Positions 16,728 through 25,121 of a DNA stretch of 64,000 nucleotides are shown piece by piece. Positions within the stretch are counted from its first letter, which is position 1; each line of letters opens with the position of its first letter. The notes below the pieces were generated by a model. It was not told where the DNA came from. It was given only the letters and a program-made list of their open reading frames with translations, and searched no databases. The position numbers and the translations under genes were made by a program. The stretch lies in the NCBI RefSeq assembly GCF_009377175.1, contig NZ_VJZD01000014.1, positions 1-64,000 of the forward strand, given 5' to 3'. Origin of the DNA: Streptomyces adustus (GTDB lineage: Bacteria > Actinomycetota > Actinomycetes > Streptomycetales > Streptomycetaceae).

Positions 16728-17837
16728 ATGGGCACGGGAAAGCGCACGCTGATCGCGGCGGCCGTCACCGCGGTCTGCGCGGTCACCGTCCTGGCGACGC
16801 CGTGCACGGCGTTCGCGGCCACCGGCCCCGAACCGACTCCGGCCGCCACCTCGGCCACCACACCGACCGCCGCCGCGACCGGCACCACGACGCCTCCGCC
16901 CGACAAGGACCTGGAGGCCGTCCGCGAGCAGCTCGACCGGCTCTACCACGCGGCCTCCGTGGCCACCGACGCGTACAACGCCGCCGAAGAAAAGACGCAG
17001 CAGCAGTCCGCGGAGATCGTCCAGCTGGCCCGGAAGATCGTCGAAGGGCAGGAGCGGCTCGCCGACCTCAAGGACCGCGCGGGCGCCGCGGCCCGCGCCC
17101 AGTACCGCGGCGGCGGCCTGCCGGACGAGGCCCGCCTGATGCTGAGCGACAACCCGCAGCAGTTCCTCGACGGAGCGGGCCGGGTGATCCAGGGTCAGCG
17201 GGCGACCAAGGGCCTGCTCGCGGAAATGACCCGCACCCAGCAGGACTTGGAGCAGTACTCCGAGGACGCCTCCGCCCAGTGGCAGAAGCTGGAGGCGAAC
17301 CGCCGGGCCAAGGCGGCCGCCCAGAAGAACATCGAACGGCAGATCAAGGCGGCCAAGACCCTGGAATCCCGGCTGGAGAAGAGGCAGAAGGAACGCCTCG
17401 CCAAGCTGGAGGAGGAGGCCGCGCACCGGGCGCAGACCGCCTGGCTGGACTCCGGCATCCTCGACGAGATCGACGGCAAGGCCTCCGCGCAGGGAAAGAA
17501 GGCCGTGGAGTTCGCCACGGCCCAGATCGGAAAGCCGTACGTGTGGGGCGCCGAGGGGCCCGATTCGTACGACTGCTCGGGGCTGACCTCGCAGGCCTGG
17601 GCGAACGCCGGCCACGGTATCCCGCGCACCTCGCAGGAGCAGTGGAAGCAGCTCCAGCACGTCGACATCCAGGACATGCGCCCCGGCGACCTGATCATCT
17701 ACTTCGGCGACGCCAGCCATGTCGCGATGTACGTGGGCGACGGCGCGATCATCCACGCCCCGCGGCCCGGCCGGACGGTGACCCTCGCGGGTGCCGGGAC
17801 GATGCCGATCCTCGGGGTGGTCCGCCCGGACGCCTGA
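16728..17837 (+). CDS. Secreted NlpC/P60 peptidoglycan hydrolase
   Basis: 369 residues. A signal peptide (to about residue 31, ending AFAA) is followed by a Thr/Pro/Ala linker and a long coiled-coil (residues about 65-245, rich in Glu/Gln/Lys/Ala). The C-terminal NlpC/P60 domain has catalytic Cys in SYDCSGLTSQAW, His in ASHVAMYVGDG and a third polar residue in IIHAPRPG. It should cleave peptide cross-links in cell-wall stems; the coiled-coil is as in RipA/Rpf-partner enzymes. I looked for a c-di-AMP (ydaO) riboswitch in the 200 bp upstream and did not see one. Confidence 0.92.
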   Translation: MGTGKRTLIAAAVTAVCAVTVLATPCTAFAATGPEPTPAATSATTPTAAATGTTTPPPDKDLEAVREQLDRLYHAASVATDAYNAAEEKTQQQSAEIVQLARKIVEGQERLADLKDRAGAAARAQYRGGGLPDEARLMLSDNPQQFLDGAGRVIQGQRATKGLLAEMTRTQQDLEQYSEDASAQWQKLEANRRAKAAAQKNIERQIKAAKTLESRLEKRQKERLAKLEEEAAHRAQTAWLDSGILDEIDGKASAQGKKAVEFATAQIGKPYVWGAEGPDSYDCSGLTSQAWANAGHGIPRTSQEQWKQLQHVDIQDMRPGDLIIYFGDASHVAMYVGDGAIIHAPRPGRTVTLAGAGTMPILGVVRPDA

Positions 17838-18184
17838 CCGGGACCACGGGGCCACGTGGCCACGTGACCGCACGCACGTGACCGCACGCACGTGACCGCA
17901 CGCACGTGACCACAACCACGTGACACGGCCCACCAACTGCGGTCCCGTGACCCGTCGCACCCGCGGCGGCCGCCGAACTCCCCGTGGACGTGACGTTCGT
18001 CATCCCCGCTGCACACCCCTCCTGCCCAACTGCGGTAGGTAAAGAGGCATATGCCAGAGGCCTCATCCCAACCTGGGTGTCGTACACCATTCCGCTGCGG
18101 CGCCGACACCCGCTATGGTCCCGCTCGGTGGATGGAGTCCCTCTGTCCGCCGTGCCCTCGGGGGGAGGGAAGGAACCCAAGACG
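17838..18184. other. Intergenic region with E-box-like tandem repeats
   Basis: About 350 bases. The left part is the CACGTG repeat tract (17853-17926). The right part leads into the phosphatase gene with an AGGGAAGGAA ribosome-binding sequence. No other gene is convincing; an in-frame upstream extension of the phosphatase lacks a domain. Confidence 0.5.
17853..17926. repeat. 14-bp tandem repeat with six CACGTG palindromes
   Basis: Unit CACGTGACCGCACG is repeated perfectly three times (17861, 17875, 17889), followed by a degenerate copy (17903) and a partial copy (17917). A further CACGTG lies at 17853-17858. The 14-bp period puts successive CACGTG words about one and a third helical turns apart. 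It lies just past the NlpC/P60 stop and about 260 bp upstream of the phosphatase start. Confidence 0.85.
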
Positions 18185-19513
18185 ATGCCCGTACCCGTGC
18201 CCCGGCAGAGAGCAATCCCGGCCGTGGAGTGTGGTCAGGCGCAGGCCGTGCCCCAGGCCGGCCCCTCGAAGGAAGAGACCCCGCGCAAGGAAGCCCAGGT
18301 CGTCGACGCCACCGCCGCCACGCACCCGAACGCCACCGCTCATGCCCCGCTCACGCTCCTGCTGATCGAGGACGATCCGGCAGGGTCGCCGATCGTGCCC
18401 GATCTGCTGGACTCGACCGGCAACCCGATCCGGGTGCGCACCGCCCGCAATCTCACCGAGGCCGAGCGGCTGCTCACCGACGACGTCCAGTGCATCCTGC
18501 TGGACCTGGCGCTGCCGGCGCCCGGCCGCTCGTCCGGCGAGGACGAGCTCGCCGTGCTCAAGCACGTGCTGCGGCTCGCGCCCCGGCACGCCGTGCTCGC
18601 GCTCACCGCGTCCGACGACGCCGAGCGCGGCGCGGAGGCGGTGCGGGTCGGCGCCCAGGACTATCTCTTCCGGGACGAGCTGGACGGACGGCTGCTCAGC
18701 CGCGCGATCCGGTACGCCGTGGAACGCAAGCGTTCCGACACCGCCGAGCGACGGCTCGCCGAGGGCAAGCTGCGCGCCCAGGAGAACGCCCGGCTGGAAC
18801 GCGGTCTGCTGCCGACCCCTCTGCTGGAGGGTTCGACGCTCCGCTTCGCCGCGCGCTACCGCCCGGGCCGCTCCCGCGCCCTGCTCGGCGGCGACTTCTA
18901 CGACACCGTCCGCATGCCCGACGGCACCGTGCACGCCATGATCGGTGACGTCTGCGGGCACGGTCCGGACGCGGCGGCGCTCGGTGTGGAGCTGCGTATC
19001 GCCTGGCGTGCGCTGACCCTGGCGGGCCTGTCCGGCGACGAGCTGCTCGGCACGCTCCAGCAGGTGCTGGAGCACGAGCGCGACGACGACGAGATCTTCG
19101 CGACGCTGTGCACGGTGGACATCGCCCCGGACGGCCGGCAGGCCGGCCTGTGCCTGGCGGGCCACCCGTCCCCGCTGATCGCCCGGCCCGGCGAGCCGGC
19201 GGAGCTGCTGCCGTACGAGAACAACGGCCCCGCCCTCGGGCTGCTGCCCGGCGCCCGCTGGCCGCGGATGCAGGTGGAGCTGGGCGCCGAGTGGAGCCTG
19301 ATGCTCTACACCGACGGTCTGATCGAGGGCCGCGTCGGCGAGGGCCGGGAACGGCTCGGACAGGACGGCATGGTGGAGATGGTCCGCCGCCAGCTCGCCT
19401 CGGGCCTGTACGGCGAGCAGCTGCTGCGCGCCGCGGTCAGCGAAGTCCGCGAGCTGAACGGGGGCGAGCTGACGGACGACGTCGCGGTGGTGCTGCTGGA
19501 CCGGGTCCCCTGA
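18185..19513 (+). CDS. Receiver-domain PP2C serine/threonine phosphatase (RsbU type)
   Basis: 442 residues from ATG at 18185. Residues about 55-175 form a response-regulator receiver: LLLIEDDP acidic pocket, phospho-acceptor Asp in ILLDLALP, Thr in LALTASDD; the usual switch Lys is replaced (DYLFRDEL). Residues about 215-440 form a PP2C/SpoIIE domain: LLGGDFYDTVRMPDGT, MIGDVCGHGPDAA, LMLYTDGLIEGR and ELTDDVAVVLL supply the metal-binding aspartates. Such proteins dephosphorylate anti-sigma-factor antagonists and so release a sigma factor. No sigma partner lies adjacent; the kinase is unknown. Confidence 0.9.
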   Translation: MPVPVPRQRAIPAVECGQAQAVPQAGPSKEETPRKEAQVVDATAATHPNATAHAPLTLLLIEDDPAGSPIVPDLLDSTGNPIRVRTARNLTEAERLLTDDVQCILLDLALPAPGRSSGEDELAVLKHVLRLAPRHAVLALTASDDAERGAEAVRVGAQDYLFRDELDGRLLSRAIRYAVERKRSDTAERRLAEGKLRAQENARLERGLLPTPLLEGSTLRFAARYRPGRSRALLGGDFYDTVRMPDGTVHAMIGDVCGHGPDAAALGVELRIAWRALTLAGLSGDELLGTLQQVLEHERDDDEIFATLCTVDIAPDGRQAGLCLAGHPSPLIARPGEPAELLPYENNGPALGLLPGARWPRMQVELGAEWSLMLYTDGLIEGRVGEGRERLGQDGMVEMVRRQLASGLYGEQLLRAAVSEVRELNGGELTDDVAVVLLDRVP

Positions 19514-19540
19514 GGGACCCGGCGGCGGCCGGGCGGTGGA

Positions 19541-19559
19541 ACCCGGCAGGCTGCCGGGT
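19541..19559. terminator. Hairpin between convergent genes
   Basis: ACCCGGCAG and CTGCCGGGT flank a single base. It lies between the stops of the phosphatase and the DUF2516 gene. The loop is too short for full pairing, so the inner pairs would open. Confidence 0.45.
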
Positions 19560-19583
19560 CCGGAACCCGGCAGCGGTCAGCGG

Positions 19584-19943
19584 TCAGCGCCCGCCGTTGT
19601 ACGGGCCGTAGGGGCCGTCGCTGCTGCTTCCGCCGCCGCGGCGGCCCCAGCCGCGGCCACCGCCGGAGACCTGCTTCAGCGCGGGCCGTACGTCCACCAG
19701 GTAGACGATGCTGGCGACCGCGGCCGCGACCGGCAGTATCGCGAGGATCGAGAACAGGTAGCTCACCACGAGCGAGATACCGAGGATGATCAGCCAGAAG
19801 ACCTTGTTCTGCTTGTCGGCCGCACGGAAGGCGTCCTCGCGCCGGAAGGCCGCGTCGGCCAGCCCGAACGCCGCCAGCGCCATCAGAAGGATCTTCAAGA
19901 GCCCCAGGAATCCCGCGAAACCCAACGCCAGCATGTCGCCCAC
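19584..19943 (-). CDS. DUF2516 family membrane protein
   Basis: 119 residues from GTG at 19943; ATG at 19934 is an alternative. Hydrophobic segments: LALGFAGFLGLLKILLMALA, VFWLIILGISLVVSYLF and LPVAAAVASIVYLVDVRPAL. The Gly-rich tail (GGGRGWGRRGGG) is cytoplasmic-looking. The order XRE regulator, HbhA-like protein, DUF2516 is the same as Rv0474-Rv0476 in M. tuberculosis, pointing to an old functional linkage. Function unknown. Confidence 0.85.
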   Translation of the reverse strand: MGDMLALGFAGFLGLLKILLMALAAFGLADAAFRREDAFRAADKQNKVFWLIILGISLVVSYLFSILAILPVAAAVASIVYLVDVRPALKQVSGGGRGWGRRGGGSSSDGPYGPYNGGR

Positions 19944-20010
19944 CGCCTGTTCCCGCCTGCCTGTCCGACCTGTCCGACCATGACCCCTACCCGGCCACCG
20001 TACCCGTAGA

Positions 20011-20043
20011 ACGGGCCGGACACCCCGGAGGTGCCCGGCCCGT
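20011..20043 (-). terminator. Hairpin after the HbhA-like gene
   Basis: ACGGGCCGG (20011-20019) pairs with CCGGCCCGT (20035-20043). It starts 15 bases past the stop at 20058 in the direction of transcription and separates the gene from DUF2516. Confidence 0.6.
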
Positions 20044-20057
20044 ACGACTGCCGTCCG

Positions 20058-20726
20058 TTACTTGGCGGGCGGGGTCGGCTTCTTGCCGGCGGCCTTGCGC
20101 GGGGCCGGGGCCTTCTTCGCCATGGGCTTCTTCTCCGGGGCGGCCTCGGCCTTGGTCTCGGCCGGCTGCGGCTCCTCCTTGACCTCGACCGGCTGGGCCT
20201 TCGGCTCGATGACGATCGCCAGTTCCTCGATCTCCTCGGCGGTCTCGCCGCGCCACGTCCGCACGGCCTGCTCGCCGTGCTCGGCGACCTTCTCGTAGGT
20301 CTCGCGGGCCTTCACGGCGTACTCGGCGGCGACGCCGACCCCGCGCAGCGCGAGGTCCTGGGCGTTCTCGCCGAGCTTCTTCAGGTCGGCGTCGAGCGAG
20401 CTGCCGAACTTCTTCAGGTCGCCGTCGAGGGTGGTGAGGAACTCGCCGACCTTCGCCTGGAGGGACTCCTGAGCCTCCTTGGCCCGGGCACCGGCCTCCT
20501 TCGCGCGGGCACCGGCCTCCTTGGCGCGGGCCGCGGCCTTCTCCTGCACGGCCTTCGTGTCGGTGCCGCGGACGGCCTCGAACCGGGCGGGCGCCTCGGC
20601 CCGCAGCTGCTCCACCAGCCCGGGCACCTTCTTGGCCTGCTGGAGGGCGAGGTCGGCGGTGCCGGCGGCGAAGTAGAGCGGGGTCGGGTCGCTGAAGGTC
20701 TTGCGCAGGTCGTCGGTGATGGCCAT
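20058..20726 (-). CDS. HbhA-like coiled-coil protein with Lys/Ala/Pro tail
   Basis: 222 residues from ATG at 20726. The N-terminus (LRKTFSDPTPLYFAAGTADLA) matches the heparin-binding hemagglutinin family. A helical region with the repeat ARAKEAG (three near-perfect copies at about residues 69-88) follows, then a coiled-coil, and a basic PAKKAP-type tail from about residue 180, which in mycobacteria binds sulfated glycans. There is no signal peptide, as in mycobacterial HbhA. In a soil Streptomyces the role is more likely in envelope or lipid organisation than adhesion to animal cells; that is inference. Confidence 0.85.
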   Translation of the reverse strand: MAITDDLRKTFSDPTPLYFAAGTADLALQQAKKVPGLVEQLRAEAPARFEAVRGTDTKAVQEKAAARAKEAGARAKEAGARAKEAQESLQAKVGEFLTTLDGDLKKFGSSLDADLKKLGENAQDLALRGVGVAAEYAVKARETYEKVAEHGEQAVRTWRGETAEEIEELAIVIEPKAQPVEVKEEPQPAETKAEAAPEKKPMAKKAPAPRKAAGKKPTPPAK

Positions 20727-20803
20727 GGTGAGGGTCCTCCCGGATTCGCGTTCGGCTGAGGGTTGTGTGGGTCCGCAGTCAGGCGGCCGGTCCCCTGGTC
20801 CGG

Positions 20804-21340
20804 TCAACTGGCCGTCTGCTGCGGGTCGACGCCGGATCCGCCGGCGGGGCGGGTACGGCGTACGGCGCTGTCCTTACCGCTGTCGTCGGCGTCGGCGGCC
20901 TTTGCCCCGTCGGGCTCGCCCCGGGGCTCCGCGGGATCCGCCGCATCCTCGGGATCCTCGGGATCCGCCGGGTCCGCCGCGGGGACGGACTCGAATCCGT
21001 TCTGCTTGCGGAACGACTCGTAGACCTGGAGCAGTGCCTGCTTCTGCCCCTCGGTCAGCGTGGGATCGGCGAGGATGACCGCGCGGGTCTCCACCTCGTC
21101 CCGGTCCCGCTCGGCGTCGAGGATCCCGGCACGGACGTACAGCGTCTCGGCGGAGATTCGCAGCGCCTTCGCGACCTGCTGCAACACCTCCGCGCTCGGC
21201 TTGCGCAGCCCGCGCTCGATCTGGCTCAGATACGGATTGGACACCCCGGCGGCATCGGCGAGCTGCCGCAGCGACAGTTGCGCATTGCGCCGCTGCTCGC
21301 GCAGATAGTCACCGAGATTGCCGACGTTGAGCGATGCCAT
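20804..21340 (-). CDS. XRE family DNA-binding regulator
   Basis: 178 residues from ATG at 21340 with AGGTGGGGG upstream. An N-terminal Cro/C1-type helix-turn-helix (LREQRRNAQLSLRQLADAAG, then VSNPYLSQIERGLRKPSAEV) is followed by a helical dimerisation segment and a disordered Asp/Pro-rich tail (ADPADPEDPEDAADPAEP). A perfect palindrome at 21367-21394, just upstream, is the obvious autoregulatory operator. Orthologous position to Rv0474 beside hbhA in mycobacteria. Confidence 0.9.
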   Translation of the reverse strand: MASLNVGNLGDYLREQRRNAQLSLRQLADAAGVSNPYLSQIERGLRKPSAEVLQQVAKALRISAETLYVRAGILDAERDRDEVETRAVILADPTLTEGQKQALLQVYESFRKQNGFESVPAADPADPEDPEDAADPAEPRGEPDGAKAADADDSGKDSAVRRTRPAGGSGVDPQQTAS

Positions 21341-21366
21341 GCCCCCACCTTGCCGCACCTTCGCTA

Positions 21367-21394
21367 ACTTTTGCAAGCAGCCGCTTGCAAAAGT
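21367..21394. promoter_or_regulatory. Perfect 28-bp palindromic operator
   Basis: Twelve-base arms ACTTTTGCAAGC and GCTTGCAAAAGT are separated by AGCC, with no mismatch. It lies 27 bp upstream of the XRE gene and 31 bp upstream of the first ATG of the divergent acetyltransferase gene. It is notable for its AT content in a GC-rich genome. Confidence 0.8.
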
Positions 21395-21425
21395 GTGTCG
21401 CGGGCCCCTGGAGCGCCTCTCCGGC

Positions 21426-22304
21426 ATGGGAAATCATGAGGCCATGCGACCGGACGACTGGCACCTCACCGAAGACGTCGACGACTTCCTCGCCCGCGCC
21501 GGGGACTTCCTGCGCTCGCGGCCCGGACCGCACGTCATGGCGCTGACCTGGGCCGAACGGGTGAGGACCCGCGGCGCGGACGCGTTCGGCACCGGGCCCG
21601 CCGTCTTCGGCACGCTGGAGCGGGCGGGCGAGGTCCGGGCGACCTTCCACCGCCTGCCGCCCCGCGCCCTGGTCCCCACCCCGCTCACGCCCGAGCAGGC
21701 CGACTCCCTCGCCGCCCGGCTGGCCGCCCTCGGCCACCCCCTTCCCTCCGTCAGCGCGGACCACCGCACCGCCACCGCCTTCGCCGAGGCCTGGCAGCGG
21801 CGCACCGGAGCGACACCGAAAGCGCGGGAGACCAGGGTCCGGCTGTACCGCCTCGACACGCTGGTCCCGCCGGAGCCGATGCCGGCGGGCCGGGGCCGGC
21901 TGCTGGGTGAGCGGGACCTCGAAGAGGCCGTGTTCTGGTGCGGCGAGTTCGCCAGGGCCGTCGGGGAGGACGTGACCGTCGACGCCCGCACCTGGGCGGA
22001 CACCCGCTTCGCCGACAAGCGCTACACGCTCTGGGAGACCCCGGACGGCATCCCCGTCTCCGTCGCGGGCATGAATCCGCTGATCGGCGGCCAGATCCAG
22101 GTGGATGTCGTCTACACCCCGGCCCACCTGCGCGGTCGCGGCTACGCGGGCGCCGTGGCGGCGGAGGTGAGCCGGGCGGCGCTGGCCGCGGGGGCGAAGG
22201 ACGTCGTGCTGTTCGCGGACGCGGCCAATCCCACCAGCAACGCCCTCTACCAGCGCCTCGGCTACCGCCCGCTCACCGACTGGACCGCGTACGACTTCTC
22301 GTGA
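21426..22304 (+). CDS. GNAT family N-acetyltransferase
   Basis: 292 residues from ATG at 21426; ATG at 21444 (286 residues) is equally possible. The C-terminal half is a GNAT domain: VDVVYTPAHLRGRGYAGAVA is the acetyl-CoA-binding motif A and ADAANPTSNALYQRLGYRPL motif B. The N-terminal half (DVDDFLARAGDFLRSRP) is a family-specific extension found in Streptomyces. Substrate unknown. It shares a short promoter region, with the 28-bp palindrome, with the XRE regulator. Confidence 0.88.
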   Translation: MGNHEAMRPDDWHLTEDVDDFLARAGDFLRSRPGPHVMALTWAERVRTRGADAFGTGPAVFGTLERAGEVRATFHRLPPRALVPTPLTPEQADSLAARLAALGHPLPSVSADHRTATAFAEAWQRRTGATPKARETRVRLYRLDTLVPPEPMPAGRGRLLGERDLEEAVFWCGEFARAVGEDVTVDARTWADTRFADKRYTLWETPDGIPVSVAGMNPLIGGQIQVDVVYTPAHLRGRGYAGAVAAEVSRAALAAGAKDVVLFADAANPTSNALYQRLGYRPLTDWTAYDFS

Positions 22305-22327
22305 CGCCGGGGCGCCGGCATCCCCGA

Positions 22328-22825
22328 CTATGACCGGTCCGGTCCCGGGCGGCCGATCCACTGCTCCAGCACCGAGAAGTCCGCGCCGGTCAGCCCGTAC
22401 CGGTGGTCCACCCGGTGGAGCAGGGCCCGGCCGGGGTGGTGGGCGGTCACCCAGGTGCGGTCGGCGGCGGTGATCTCGTCGTCGACCCAGACGAAGGGCC
22501 GGCCCGCGGCGAGGGCGACGAGCGGCCGGGTCTTCCAGTGCAGGGCTCCCGGCGGACACTCCTCGTCCGGCCACTCCACCACCGGCAGCGGGGGCAGCCC
22601 GAGCCAGGGCGCGACACAGGCGTTGGCCTCGTCCATCCAGGTCGTGGCCCACACCAGCTCGCAGCCCAGCGCCGCCAGCCGGGGGCCGAGCCTCGGGTCG
22701 ATCCGGGTCATCAGCGGATTGCCGACGGCCCGGGCACAGGCGCCGACACCCGTCTCGTACACCGGGTACGGGCCGGTCGCCCCGAAGGGGAGCAGCGTCC
22801 CGTCGACGTCCAGGAAGAGGAGCAC
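22328..22825 (-). CDS. HAD-like protein of unknown function
   Basis: 165 residues from GTG at 22825; an ATG at 22882 would add 19. The start LLFLDVDGTLLPFG holds the HAD nucleophile pair DxD, and VWVDDEITAADRTW the C-terminal acidic residues. ELVWATTWMDEAN matches the small 'HAD domain in Swiss army knife RNA repair-like' proteins. No cap domain is visible. Phosphatase activity is possible but unproven. Confidence 0.75.
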   Translation of the reverse strand: MLLFLDVDGTLLPFGATGPYPVYETGVGACARAVGNPLMTRIDPRLGPRLAALGCELVWATTWMDEANACVAPWLGLPPLPVVEWPDEECPPGALHWKTRPLVALAAGRPFVWVDDEITAADRTWVTAHHPGRALLHRVDHRYGLTGADFSVLEQWIGRPGPDRS

Positions 22826-22982
22826 GGCGGCCGGGCAGGACGGCGGGGCGGGTGTAACGGCTGAGGCAGGCGAGGAAGGCATCGAGGACCACGTTGCCCT
22901 GCTTCTCGCCCCGGCGCCACCTTCCCACGCGGGGCCGACCGGCCGCCGGGCGGAGCGCCCGGCCGTACCGGGGGACGGGCCC

Positions 22983-25022
22983 TCAGAACGGCAGGGGACG
23001 CGCGTGCACCACGTCCAGTCGTGACACCGCGCGGGTGAGGACGACGTACAGCCGGTGCAGGCCGCGTTCCTCCGCCTCCGCGATCGCCGCCGGTTCGACG
23101 GCGACGACATGGTCGTACTCCAGGCCCTTGACGACGCTCGCCGGGACCACCGCCACCCGGGCGGCCGGCTCGTCGGCCGCGGCCGCCTCGATCCCGGCCG
23201 CGCCGAGCGCGTCCCGCAGTCGCGGCACGTCGGCGTCCGCGGCGACGACGCCGACGGAGCCCTCGCGGGCGAGCGCGTGCCGTACGCAGTCCACCGCCGC
23301 GGCGAGGACGTCGTCCGTCGGGCGCAGCCGCAGTTCGCCGTCCGTGCGCAGGGAGCGGGCGGGCGGGACCTCGACGTCCAGCCGCCCCAGCAGCCGGTTG
23401 GCAAGCCCGACGACCTCGGCCGGCACCCGGAATCCGCTGGTCAGCGGGACCACGGCCGCGTCCGGCTTGCCCAGGTGGCCCAGCAGTGCGGCCCAGGTCC
23501 TGGCCGCCCACGGGGTGGTCCCCTGCGCCAGGTCGCCGAGCACCGTCAGTGAGCCGAAGGCCGCCCGGCGGGCGATGGCCCGGCACTCCATCGGGGAGAG
23601 GTCCTGGGCCTCGTCGACGACGACATGGCCGTAGCTGCCGGGATGTTCGACGAGCCCGGCCAGCTCGTCGAGGAGGACGAGGTCGGCGGCCGACCAGCGG
23701 GCCGACTTCCACGAGCGCGGCGGCCGCGTCCACCGCAGGGTCCGCCGTTCCTCCTCGTCGAGCAGCCCCTCGGCGGCCCGCGCCAGCTCGTCCGGGTCGG
23801 TGAGGAGCGCGGCGAGGACCTCCTCGGGCCGTACCCGCGGCCACGCGGCGTCGAGGTACGCGCTCACCGGCCGGGCCCGCTCGATCCGGCGGACCCAGGA
23901 GCTCGGCGGCGGCCCGTACCGCAGCTCGGCCTGTTCCTGGAGCCGGCGCACGATCCGGCTGCGCACCCGCTCCCGCCCGACGGCGTACGGCGGCTGCTCG
24001 GCGAGCACGCCCGAGACGATCGCCGTCAGCCTGGCGGCCGTGACGCGCCAGCGGTAGGTGCCGTCGGGGATGTCGAGACTGTCCCGCGCCTCGACCGTCA
24101 CGCGCGCGTAGAGCGCCCGGCGCAGCACCTCGGCCATCCGGGGATCGTGCTTGAGGGCCGCGGTGCGCTCGTCGTCGGTCCCGGTCACGGGGTGCCGGGC
24201 GATCTCCTCGCCGAGCGTCGACTGCCGTACGCCCGTCTCGCCGAGCGCGGGCAGCACCTCGGCGATGTACGACAGGAAGGTGCGGTTGGGGCCGAGGATC
24301 AGCAGGCCGGAACGCCTGATGCGCTGGGGGTGGGTGTAGAGCAGGTACGCGGCGCGGTGCAGGCCGACCGCGGTCTTCCCGGTCCCCGGCGCGCCCTGCA
24401 CGCACACCGAGAGCGCCAGGTCGCCGCGTACGAGGTCGTCCTGCTCGGGCTGGATGGTCGCGGCGATGTCGCGCATCGGGCCGACGCGGGGCCGTTCGAT
24501 CTCGCGGGCGACCAGGTCGCTCACCCCGGCCCCGGCGTCCTCGCCCCGGCCGAGGTGTTCGTCCTCCAGGGCGGTCAGGTCGGCGGAGTCGCCCCGGCTG
24601 CCAGGGGCCCAGCCGAACCGGCGGCGGACGGCGACACCCTGCGGGTCGCGGGCGCTCGCCTGGTAGAAGGCGCGGGAGACGGGGGCCCGCCAGTCGACGA
24701 CCAGGGGCGGGGCGGCCGGGGCCGCGCTGATCCGCAGCCGCCCGAGGTGGTAGCGCTGGCCGGCGTGGTCGCCGGGTCCGTGCGCGAAGTCCAGCCGCCC
24801 GAAGAACAACGGCCCCTCGGGGAGTTCGCGCATCTCCTTGGCCTTGCTGCGCAGCTGGTATCCGAGCACTTCGGCGTCGGCTCCCGAGGCGGAGACGTCC
24901 TCGCCCCTGACGACCTGCTCCTGGGCGCCCTCGACCATGGCCGCGAGGGCGCCGCGGCAGATGTCGTGGTGGGCGCGTTCGCGGCGGAGATCCTGGTCGA
25001 GGCCGGGTCCGGTGGACGTCAT
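22983..25022 (-). CDS. HelD-type superfamily 1 helicase (RNA polymerase recycling factor)
   Basis: 679 residues, typical of actinobacterial HelD/HelR. An N-terminal acidic helical region is followed by Walker A VQGAPGTGKTAVGLHRA, Walker B VVVDEAQDLSPMECRA, a motif around LTSGFRVPAEVV, and the C-terminal VVKGLEYDHVVAVEP and RLYVVLTRA boxes. Class II HelD proteins pull stalled RNA polymerase off DNA; some (HelR) protect it from rifamycin. I saw no rifamycin-associated palindrome upstream, so resistance is not claimed. An ACGT-GAAAA-ACGT inverted repeat lies upstream at about 25034-25046. Confidence 0.88.
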   Translation of the reverse strand: MTSTGPGLDQDLRRERAHHDICRGALAAMVEGAQEQVVRGEDVSASGADAEVLGYQLRSKAKEMRELPEGPLFFGRLDFAHGPGDHAGQRYHLGRLRISAAPAAPPLVVDWRAPVSRAFYQASARDPQGVAVRRRFGWAPGSRGDSADLTALEDEHLGRGEDAGAGVSDLVAREIERPRVGPMRDIAATIQPEQDDLVRGDLALSVCVQGAPGTGKTAVGLHRAAYLLYTHPQRIRRSGLLILGPNRTFLSYIAEVLPALGETGVRQSTLGEEIARHPVTGTDDERTAALKHDPRMAEVLRRALYARVTVEARDSLDIPDGTYRWRVTAARLTAIVSGVLAEQPPYAVGRERVRSRIVRRLQEQAELRYGPPPSSWVRRIERARPVSAYLDAAWPRVRPEEVLAALLTDPDELARAAEGLLDEEERRTLRWTRPPRSWKSARWSAADLVLLDELAGLVEHPGSYGHVVVDEAQDLSPMECRAIARRAAFGSLTVLGDLAQGTTPWAARTWAALLGHLGKPDAAVVPLTSGFRVPAEVVGLANRLLGRLDVEVPPARSLRTDGELRLRPTDDVLAAAVDCVRHALAREGSVGVVAADADVPRLRDALGAAGIEAAAADEPAARVAVVPASVVKGLEYDHVVAVEPAAIAEAEERGLHRLYVVLTRAVSRLDVVHARPLPF

Positions 25023-25121
25023 GCCCCGAGCGTACGTGAAAAACGTAACCGAGTTAAATATTCTGCCGCGCCGCCTCGCCGACCGCCCGCCGCGCCGTCC
25101 GCGTCCGCCGCCCCCGCCCGC

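Noticed and set aside
25023..25121. Rifamycin-associated element before the HelD gene
   Set aside because: Only a short ACGT-GAAAA-ACGT repeat is present; the longer palindrome expected for rifamycin control was not found.
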